Positions 11,001-22,265 of a stretch of DNA of 64,000 nt are shown here, in pieces (position 1 is the first letter of the stretch; each line of letters starts with the position of its first letter). Below the pieces are notes generated by a model. The model saw only the letters and a list, made by a program, of their open reading frames with translations. It ran no database searches and was not told the origin of the DNA. The translations under genes were made by a program, and so were the position numbers. This DNA comes from Paratinospora sagittata (lineage: Eukaryota > Streptophyta > Magnoliopsida > Ranunculales > Menispermaceae): assembly GCA_035771175.1 (NCBI GenBank), contig CM069594.1, positions 44,505,534 through 44,569,533 of the forward strand, written 5' to 3'.

Positions 11001-14000
11001 TACTTGTACTTTAGTTTATAGTATATGCAAAACAAATTTAAATCTAGAAAGATACAAAAATATTAAAATAAGTTTTCAAGGAGAAGAGATAGAGCTCAGC
11101 CGCCCTCAATTATTATTGGATTATGGACCGCTAAATCAAATCATCTAAATTGATCCAGACCAGGCCGATATATTTGGAAGAAAATTAGCAGGGGCAGTTC
11201 TACAAATCTTCTCAAGATATCAATATGTGGAGGCCATTATTAATTCAAAACCACCAAAATGGACAAAGCCTAGGGACATCATACGTGCTCAACATAAAAT
11301 AATATTGAACGGTCACGACAACAATCTTAGAATATTAAGATATGATCAGCCTTAGGTCTGTGATCGATCAATCAGAAAACAAATTCGACACTGGAGAGCA
11401 AGAGTAATTGGTACAGCTTTTTGGATAAAGGAAATGACAGAAAGTCATAAATTAATTGCTGAAGATTTTATTCAGAAAATTTATTGTGAAGAAGATTGTT
11501 ATGAGATTTCGTTCCTGTCCAAGACCCATTACCAAGCACTAGCAGAAAATTACAAAGTCGAATTTTACAACTATGAGGATGCTGACGAAGAACAGGACAA
11601 TGAAGATTATGACTGGTGGGGAAATCTCAATCCGACGGAACTCCAAAATATTGAAAATATGATGGAAGGATCAAGGAATAAAAATTAGCCTAATTTCGGC
11701 GAAATTAGCCGAATTTTTTCGGTTTTTTTACCATCGAAGCTAAAAGTGGGATGTAAAATAAAAAATGCAAAAATTCGCTAAATAATTCGATAAACTTCGA
11801 CGAAATTCGATAAACTTCGACAAAAGTTTAGTTTTTCAATAAAAAAAAATGCAAAAATTCGATAAAATTCAACAAAATTCGACAAAATTCGATGAAATTA
11901 GACAGAGAAGTAAAAAAGATGTTACTTCATCAATAAAAAACAAAAAAAAACACTAATAATTATGTATTATTTTCAACTTCATCAACCAACATAGCAATAT
12001 AAATTTTAAAAAATAATTTAACAAGTTAACAAATTATGTAGTTTATGAGATATGTTTTACCAAAAAAAAAAAGAAATGAAGCAAAATAAATAAATAGTTA
12101 AAGTCGAAATAAGATAAAAACTTAAAAATAAATTAAAAGATTTCCTATAGTCATATTTTTTTAGTTAACTCTTATGAAACAAGATTAATAAACAACACAT
12201 TCAAATAATAAACTAATAAATTAAGCATGATAGAATTCAAACTAGTAAAGTATATGGTCGAGAAGCAAGCCACCACAAAATTAAATATCAAAATAAAGAA
12301 AACAAATTAAGACCAAAAGTCGTCATTCAAATTCATCAACTCACTTAACAAGATTGATTTTGTTAGGTCGCTTATTAATATTTTTATGTATTAAAAGTGT
12401 CTATTTATATTAGTTTTTAGCTTATACTACAATAAATTTAGATATTTAAGCGTATATGCAAAAATTCTCTAAACTTCTCTAATTTAGCAAATTTTTACAA
12501 AAATTCTCCATGTCGAATTAAACTTCTCCGAATTAATTCTGATTTTTGAAGGTCGAAGTTTAGGGCGAAATCGAAGTTTCGTACCTTGGGAAGGATAAGA
12601 CAGTTGAACAACTGCACAACTGCACAACTGCACAGCTATCAAGCATACAATGTGTCTACAAGCCTTTCGTCCTTCGAAGAAATAAAATAGCAAAACTTAA
12701 AGTTGCATGTTCACGTGTTATGATTATTTTGTCTTTTAGTATAGAGTTGCATGTATACGTGTTATGATCATTTTGTCCCATTGCTAAGGTGGCAAATATA
12801 ATTAAATGCAGTCGGTTTATAAAACAGTAAAATCAAATAATCGAAAGTTACTGTTACAAATGTAAAATAGTTTCAAATTCGTTAATTCGTCTATAAATAG
12901 AAGGCGAAAGCATAACCCGGGGCATCGCAGATCAAATAGCAAGCCGATAGAAAAAATTGACCTTGCATGTTTGTCCTGCCCTTCGCAGTTAGTCTTTTCA
13001 AAGTATGTTCAAGTGTCTGTATAAAATAGCACTGTAAGTATGTTTTTCTAGTATGAATAAACTTGATCTTGCTATAAATCTAGCTAATGCATACTTCCCA
13101 TTCTCTTCTTTATTGTAATAGTTTTATATTCTATTAGTTATCTGTGCGGTAGGAAAAAGTAATCATCAAATATAGTCCTATTTGTTTTTTCACAAGAAAT
13201 GAAAATGAATTGTATTGGTTTTAAAGTATAAAAATAACAATGACTATGTACATCGAATAATCCGAATTAAAGGTCAAAGATCAAGGCTTTGCAAAATTGG
13301 TTGCCATCCCCTCAACCAATCCCCCAAGGAAAATCCTTTTGATAGCTTACTGGCACTAACCCATAGGGAGGCCAAGAAAAACGAAAATATAATACCGTTT
13401 GTAGTAAAAATATAATTATTAAAAGTTAATTTTATAATAGTTTCACGGTAAGGCATAGGGGAAGAGGATGAAACTATAAATAAATATATTTTTTTAATTA
13501 GGGAAAAGATCTTTGGTGTGGTTTTTCTAGCCCGAGATCAGTTGTATAGTGTTTGACAAGAACATAACAGTAATTCCGTTGGCCAAGGTTCTGCCGTTTG
13601 AAGCTGTTGTTAGGCGTATTGGCGTGTCTGGCATGGTGTTGTTTTGTTGAACATTATATTTCTGGCTAGGTACCCGGTAAAAATGGTATCAGAGCATGTT
13701 GTACTATAGGGCATGAATTTCGTTGCATGATCAGGGGTTCTCACGATGTGAGGGTGGCGAAGCACCGGCTCTTACCCTGACACGACCTCATGGCTTGCCA
13801 CCAGTGTGGTTGGTTTCAGTCGAGAGGCTGACCATAAAACATGTTTTGAGTACGCTTACGTGCCACATGACTTTGTAGGTCACGGTCGTTTGGAAAGGAA
13901 GCTTCTTCTCCGACCATCAAGCCTTCTAGAAATAGTTTGAGTAACTGGATCCCAACAAGGTACGAAACTTCGATTTCGCCCTAAACTTCGACCTTCAAAA

Positions 14001-17000
14001 ATCAGAATTAATTCGGAGAAGTTTAATTCGACATGGAGAATTTTTGTAAAAATTTGCTAAATTAGAGAAGTTTAGAGAATTTTTGCATATACGCTTAAAT
14101 ATCTAAATTTATTGTAGTATAAGCTAAAAACTAATATAAATAGACACTTTTAATACATAAAAATATTAATAAGCGACCTAACAAAATCAATCTTGTTAAG
14201 TGAGTTGATGAATTTGAATGACGGCTTTTGGTCTTAATTTGTTTTCTTTATTTTGATATTTAATTTTGTGGTGGCTTGCTTCTCGACCATATACTTTACT
14301 AGTTTGAATTCTATCATGCTTAATTTATTAGTTTATTATTTGAATGTGTTGTTTATTAATCTTGTTTCATAAGAGTTAACTAAAAAAATATGACTATAGG
14401 AAATCCTTTAATTTATTTTTAAGTTTTTATCTTATTTCGACTTTAACTATTTATTTATTTTGCTTCGTTTCTTTTTTTTTTTTGGTAAAACATATCTCAT
14501 AAACTACATAATTTGTTAACTTGTTAAATTATTTTTTAAAATTTATATTGCTATGTTGGTTGATGAAGTTGAAAATAATACATAATTATTAGTGTTTTTT
14601 TTTGTTTTTTATTGATGAAGTAACATCTTTTTTACTTCTCTGTCTAATTTCATCGAATTTTGTCGAATTTTGTTGAATTTTATCGAATTTTTGCATTTTT
14701 TTTATTGAAAAACTAAACTTTTGTCGAAGTTTATCGAATTTCGTCGAAGTTTATCGAATTATTTAGCGAATTTTTGCATTTTTTATTTTACATCCACTTT
14801 GCACTTCGATGGTAAAAAAACCGAAAAAATTCGGCTAATTTGGCCGAAATTCGGCTAATTTTTAGTCCTTGGGATCATCCCAAAAAGACTACGATATGGG
14901 GTTACCCCACAAAGGTAACCCAAGATATTTCAAGGGCCACTGGGCAATGGTACACCCACATGAGGAAGCAGCCTCCACCAACTAATTCTCATTCATGCAA
15001 ATCCCTGCAACTTGACATTTTTCCAAACTCAACTTCAGATCTGATATCCAGCAGAACCCTTAGATAATCCTCAAAGTATTAAGCAAGCTAGACCCATTAT
15101 TTTCCAACAAGAAAAGATAGTCATCGGCAAACTGAAGATGAGATGCTTGAATTTTGTCCATGCCCACTGAAAAGTCTTTCACAACCGAAGCTTTCCTAGC
15201 GTTATCCATCATGCTTCCCAACACATTTGCCACCAAAATGAAAAGGAAAGGGGACAAGGGGTCACCTTGTCTAAGACCTCTAGAACCAGAGATCTTACCA
15301 CAAGGTTGGCCATTGATGAAAATAGAGTAAGAAACAGATGAGAGACATCCACAGATCCACCGTCTCCAATGATGCCTAAGATGGTGTTTGGTAACTCTAC
15401 TTGCAAGTTACTACCTCTAAAACAGCTAGAGGCTAGTAAAAACTTGGATTCTCTACACCTAATCAAAAGTAGATGTATCACATCTACAAGAATAAGCAAA
15501 ATTTTTATACTTATTCTATGAAAGCTTAAACCTGTACTGCAAGTACAAAATAATTTTAAAGTAGAAGTAAAGGATAAAAAGAATTACCCAACAGACCCTA
15601 ACTAGGATCCCACTTGCAACCTAATCCTAAAATTAGTTTAGGATACTATGGTTCATTACACAAGTCGCATACAATGTTTCCTTGAGATCCAAAAATGTGC
15701 ACCATTCAATAGAGTCTTAACCTCTCCATAACATATGACCCTAACTTACACCTCCAAACACCACTATATCATCAACAACTCACAAATGGAGATATAGGCA
15801 TGGTTCCACAACCACCACCATCCTAAAACATCGATACCTACATTACTACATACTCCACCACTCATCTAATTATCCTACTCAAATGGTAAATCACCACGAA
15901 GATAACAATCATTTTTACATTTGATAAACTTTAATGACTTACATGAACAGACCAAGCAATTGCATTCTACGTTTAATTGCATATGCCTCTCCTGAAAACG
16001 GGAATCGAGTGTAGTTAAATAAAAAGAATGTCACATGCTATTAATTTATTGGCTTGAAACTGAACAGCACTAAGTGAACAACAATGTTATCTGGCATTAA
16101 AGAGCAATTAGGCATAGCTTCATGGCATGCTATTAATTTATTCGCTTGAAACTGGACAGCACTAAGTAAACAACAATGTTATCTGGCATTAAAGAGAAAT
16201 TACGCATAGCTTCATGGCACGCATGCTCATAATGTAAAAAACAAAAAGCATACCTATTCAAAAGAAGCATAATTTATTAATAATTGCAAAATACCTTAAG
16301 TTACAAATACATGTTCACAAACATAGACAAGACAATATTTTTTTTCATATCAGATATGGAGAGAAAAAAACAAAACAAAAAAAAAAAAAAAAAACGCAAG
16401 TAATATGAAATCCAAAGATGTCAAAATTCTTACATATAAATGTCAATATCTTCGATATTGACTAAAGCGCCATTTAGGGCCATTAAAGACTTGCCAGGTG
16501 GGATCATTCGTTGATTTGCAATTATTTCATCTTTAATTGAATCATTGAGCTGCAAAATAAATAAATAAATAAAAATTTACAATAAAAGGACAATGCTCCT
16601 AATTCCCAATCCCAAACTAACAAATGAAAAAACATGCAGACCAAAAAGTAGACAAAAAAAAATGGTGCTTTTATTGGTGTGTGAAGACCTTTAGTTAGTC
16701 ATTCCCAAACCTCTTCTCCATTTTTCTTCTTTCATAATAGTCTAACCCTTTTGTTAATCCATGATGTTGGCCCAATGGAAGGGAATCATCATAGTTAGGA
16801 TTTCCATTTCCATTGAAAACTTATTGAAGAGAAGTCAATGAATTGATAAGGCTCCTAGCTAAGTTTATGGAGTGAAAATTCGACAAAGTTTTCCGAATTT
16901 TCATCAAGTTCTATGGATTTTTCAATCATCAAATTACAAATTAAATGTCTTCGAATTGTTACAAAAAATCCATTAAAGTCAGGTAAAATATTGAAATAAT

Positions 17001-19431
17001 TTCTAAAACTAAAACAATCCTTTTTATTTTTCAATGGTTCAGCTTATGTTTCTTACTTTCACGTCCTAGAGAACTTCTTGTCCTCCATTGTGTAGCTCAT
17101 TTTAGTATATATCACTTTCTTACCCAAAAAAGAATAGGACATTGTGTTTTTTCTTTCTTAAAAAAAAAAATATATATATATATATATTCATCTAAGAGTT
17201 TGATACCTTCATGCGAGATAATGAAGAAACTACGCTAGGAAAGTTTTGGTTAATTTCCTGCATTGACTGCAACGGATCAGATGCATGAACTATCCTTTGT
17301 GCAGTTTGATGACCTAAATCTGCAAGAAAAAATAAAAATAAAAAAATAATTAATTAATTATGAGCTCCAATAAACATTTGGATTTACAGCTTTCATAACC
17401 GTCATAATCACAATCTATGTGACAAATACCTTTTAATTCCCAAACTTCTAATGTATCTGATACAGTCAAAGATAACAAGTAATCTCTGAAAGCCATTATC
17501 TCAGCTGTCATCTCAGGTTTCCGCTCCTGCTCATGCACAAAAGAATACATCACCAACATGCCTCTAGCAAGTATTGATAACAAATGAATACAAAGGAAGC
17601 CAAAAAGGCCTCAGTCAAGATTGAAGACATAAACCATCATGATGGCAAAATAAAGACAAAAAAAGCCCCATGCAGATCACTTTTTCACTCAATACCAATA
17701 CATTTCTGACTTTCCAAGATTGAATACATACCTCAGATTCAGGGTACAGCTCCAATTATACCAAAGGATGTGAACCATAGAGTAGAACTAAAAATAAAGA
17801 GATGGTGAAGATTGAAAGTCAAGAGATACAATGAGCAAAAGTTTTAGGTATTTGGGATCCATTATACATAAAGAAAGTGAAATAGGTGAGAGTATGAACC
17901 ATAGAGTTAAAGTAAGATGGATCAAGTGGAGAAGTGTTTCTGGAGTATTGTATGCTAGGTGCATCCCATCGAAGTTAAAAGGAAAAATTTTATAGAGTTG
18001 CTTATAGGCCAGCCATGCTATATGGTATAGAATGTTGGGCAATTAAAAAACATGTTAATAAACTAAGTATAATATAAATGTGATGCTAAGACAGACATGT
18101 GGTAAAACCGTAAAACATTAAAAGATAAAATTAGAAATAAGCATATTTGGGAAACGGTAGGAGTAGCACCAATTGGAGATAAAATGAGAGAGAACTGGCT
18201 AAGGCGGTTGGGACACACACATACAACATAGGCCTTTAGATGCACCAGTTAGGAAAAGTGACCTATTAACACTAGATGATAACAAATAACAATAGAGATA
18301 GATGTAGACCTGAAATAACATAGACAGAGATAGTTAAAAAATATCTAACTTCTAAATTGAATGTCGACTTAGCCCTCAATAGAACAGAGTTGAGGAAGTC
18401 GATTCATGTAGCTGAGTTGAGTTGAGTTGAGTATGTCTTTGTCCACATTATGGTTGTTTTTACTAGCTTCTCCATTTTCATGGAAATCAAGAATTTTCGA
18501 GTATAAGACTATCATTTATTGCAGCCTTTGTGTTCTCTAGGTTTGCGCATGTATGAATTATATGAGATTTGGTAAAAAAGAACATTAAAATCCTGACTAT
18601 ATTTGAGTTATGTACTGAAGATGAACAAGCAGCATATTAATGAAATAGCTAGTTGGTACATTGAATTGATGGTAGTGATGACCATGCGTTACAGCCAACA
18701 TATCCTAAAAATAACATGAGATAGGTTTGAAATTCCTGATTTAACCAACCAGAATTTTGGAGAAAATGAACCCTCTAACTTCTTGGCTAAGGTCTTCGAT
18801 ATGTGGATCTTCTAGAGTAACACCTGCAATTCAAAGCTCAAAATTATAAATGGTTTTGAATTAAGCAGGTAACTGTAGCAAGGTGTAGATTCCAGTATGG
18901 TAACTAAATTGTGGGAGTTAGTACCAACAACCAACAACCAACAAGAGAGTGCCTTCTTTCTTTCTTTCACTGAATGGGAATGCAACATTTGTTCAGTCAC
19001 ATTCCATATTATTTTGTAAATGCAAATAAAGAAAAGAGTATAGAATTGTTAAGAAGTAAAAACATCAAAAATCAAAGAAAAATTGTATTAAACTCAAACC
19101 ACATTTGTACAATGTATAAAAAGAAACTAATAACTTGGCATTCAGTAAAAACGTCCATATGTCCAGAATTTCAATCGAAATATTAGAGTCCTACTTGGAG
19201 AACTCGCATGCCCCCAACCCTACATGAAATCATACACGATTACATGGCAATTCTCTATTTGTTTGAAGATACAAAATTGGCCTTGCCCCACATTGTAGGT
19301 TCTTGCAAAAGAAGTTTTTTCTTTTTTTTATTCAAAGGTCTTTGGGTCTCTTAGAGCACCCACTTAGTCTCTCAAGATATGTATAACCTCCCTAACCAAA
19401 TATACTAGAAAATCAATGGGGAGTCGCCTGC

Positions 19432-19475
<44 letters not shown>

Positions 19476-21686
19476 TTGAACTTAGGATCCCTGCGTCCCT
19501 GAGGCACGTTCCAAGCCATCACACCCCACCAAATTGGTTGTTCATTGCAGAAAATGTGACATTAAATATATGTATAGATCATATGATAAACCACAATACA
19601 CTACAGCACAATCGTTATTTTTATATAATTATTTACATCTAAATAAATTAACTTAAACATAACACCAAGTCTCTAAAACATATCATCTATTTTCAAGAAG
19701 CTCCATTATACCTTCATCAGGTTGTACCATTATTATACAACTCAAACTCATATTAAAAGCTTCAACCTGTATAAAAAAAACATATGAAACAATTGCAAAA
19801 AACCAGCAGCCACCACCGCAGAATGCCCCAACATAATAATAATGCAGGTTAGGCTTGTATGATGGGATAAGAAAAGAAGGCCAGCTAAGCGACCTGCATG
19901 CATACTAATGCAAGCAATGTACCAATGAGTCAGAGTTATAATTTTTCAGAAAATCCAGCCATTGGCTCAAATGCACAACTGACTGAATCATAATATGGTA
20001 GCTTTATGTAGCCACGCTCTAAGGCTACAAACCATTTTAACATCCTTAAACGAGGCAATATAACCACTTTCTCATGGATCCAGTTATGTTTTAACATCAA
20101 TACCATGCAAATACCAGTAACACCCACAGAAAGAAAACCGAAAAAAAAAAAAAAAAAGGAATGATGAGTTCAGGCTTTGTGTAGATAAAGAGTCACTGAT
20201 AATTGTATTTAATCAAATTAGAGCAGATAACAACTACTGAAACTAAGAAGTTAGGGATGAGAATTTGGACAATGAGGTCAGCAATTGAAACTAAACATTT
20301 AAATTCCAAGAATATTTGTTGATATCTGAAAAGAAAAACACTTGAATTCAGTTATTTTAAGGAAATTATGAAAAATGTTATGTTTGGTGATTACAGCTTG
20401 TAAGAATAAGATGCATCAAGAAGTTATGGTACCATGAAATTTGCTGTGCCGATCCTAACCACCCACAAATTTATCACACAACTGAAAGAGCAAATTTAAA
20501 TTATGGTATCAAGCAATTATGTGGCAACTTAACGCTTGCACAACTTGGGAAGCAAAGCGCTTAAGCTGGTACACCACCAGCAGAAAGTGAAGATGGACCA
20601 CTTTTTCAAAGTAAAGTTGAAAACATCTCAGGTTCCTCAACAAGAATATAGAATGAAAATATCTGATGAGAATGGAAAAATATCAGAAACAGCAACAAGA
20701 AATAAAATTGACTCAGTTTCAACACCCAAAAAATAAAAAGAAAAAAGCCAAAAAAGAAAAAGAAAAACCCAAAAAATAAATAGAAAAAGGGAAACGAATT
20801 CAGAAATTTTAATAGGGGCATGTTAACAACATAAAGGAATTAGCACAACCCAAACAACAAGAATGACTAAAGGTTGTACCAAAGCATGTATTTAACATTA
20901 TAAAAGGCTAAACAAATGTACTCCCCCTAACCCACCCATGCATACAGGATGAAATACTGTACGATAGTGGACGGAAACAAGAATAGTCACTATACAGTTG
21001 AAAATTCAAATTTTTCATACATGTACAGCTCAATGCACATGCTGAAATAATGCATAATGTAGCATGAGCAGAAAGCATATCATCTAACCTTTTTTAATTG
21101 CACTATCATCCATAGCCTTATACTCCATATTCTTCAAAGCAAGCTCTACGCCGAAACCACCCAAGTTTAGAGTGTCCCCAGCACCAAGTATTTCACAGGG
21201 ACTACTGGTTTTCTCACATCCAAAAGGTAAGACAGGTCTGACAACATATTTGACTCTCCCCTACAAGCATTGGGGAATACTTAGTCAGTTAGCATCCAAC
21301 ATTAAAGAAAACAAAAAGGCCTGAGAATAAAGGTTCGACCTTGAAGCCACTTGCTAAACAGACTAAAGAGAAGAAGGACCAATTTAATGAACCAGAAAAT
21401 AACAGTAGAAACAGAAAACAATCCTTTCCAAAAAAAAATGAAGGGAAAAGAATAATGCAAATAAGCAGGATAGACAGCACTAGCTAGCCATTCCTAAAAG
21501 TTAAAGTTACAGACAAACTTCATTTCAACTCCTGCATATCTGCATCCTCTTGGAAACTGCTCAAAAGGTACTCATACAATTGATAATGGGCGATGACCCT
21601 CTTGATCCAGCACAATTTTCAGAATGAACATGTCAATGATGTCTACTTTACATTTGGCTTGAACTTCTGTAATACCCTGTATTTCA

Positions 21687-21727
<41 letters not shown>

Positions 21728-22221
21728 ACTATTTGAAATTTTTACTATTTAGGCAACGCCCGAACGTTCCGGCGCATGACCGAACGTTCAGGCGCATGAC
21801 AGAACGTTCAGGCGCCTGCCAGAACGTTCAGGCGCCATGCCAGAACGTTCAGGCGCCTGCCAGAACGTTCTGGCAGGGCGCCTGAACGTTCCTGAACGTT
21901 CTGGCATGCGCCTGAACGTTCTGGCAGGCGCCTGAACGTTCTGGCAGGGCGCCTGAACGTTCTGGCATGGCGCCTGAACGTTCTGGCGGGCGCCTGAACG
22001 TTCTGGCATGGCGCCTGAACGTTCTGGCATGGCGCCTGAACGTTCTGGCAGGGCGCCTGAACGTTCTGGCAGTAGCCTGAACGTTCTGGCAGGCGCCTGA
22101 ACGTTCTGGCATGGCGCCTGAACGTTCTGTCATGCGCCTGAACGTTCTGTCATGCGCCTGAACGTTCGGTCATGCGCCGGAACGTTCGGGCGTTGCCTAA
22201 ATAGTAAAAATTTCAAATAGT

Positions 22222-22265
<44 letters not shown>

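Larger units (their letters stand above)
12597..13683 (+). promoter_or_regulatory. Caulimovirid large intergenic region (35S-type promoter and leader)
   Basis: This sits between TAV and the primer site, where caulimoviruses keep the pregenomic RNA promoter. It contains a 33-bp direct repeat (12701-12733 and 12745-12777, each with an ACGTG core), a TATA box TATAAATAG at 12892-12900, and a polyadenylation signal AATAAA at 13056-13061. That is about 130 nt past the expected start near 12925, as in CaMV-type short-stop processing. Without the L1 fragment at about 13174-13386, the TATA-to-primer distance is near 580 nt, close to the CaMV leader length. Confidence 0.7.
7880..13889. mobile_element. 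Endogenous caulimovirid (plant pararetrovirus), rearranged
   Basis: The block holds viral genes in two opposed groups. VAP-like coiled coil, coat protein and protease/RT read leftward from about 10300. Viroplasmin/transactivator, intergenic promoter region and tRNA-Met primer site read rightward from about 10330. In a circular caulimovirus-like genome the order would be VAP, CP, Pol, TAV, intergenic region, primer site; here the two groups are inverted relative to each other. A separate TAV gene points to the caulimovirus, soymovirus, cavemovirus or solendovirus side of the family rather than badnavirus. No movement protein is seen. All genes are broken. Both ends abut the same L1 element. 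Confidence 0.85.

Noticed and set aside
13684..13695. Primer site as the start of an LTR retrotransposon
   Set aside because: The sequence would fit, but no LTR ends immediately before it and no gag follows. A viral TAV, promoter and leader precede it in the right order, so the viral reading is preferred.
21788..22133. Open frames encoding repeated ARTFRR / PERSGA / QNVQA peptides
   Set aside because: They arise from a ~20-bp DNA repeat read in several frames; there is no start context or family, and the peptides are by-products of the minisatellite.
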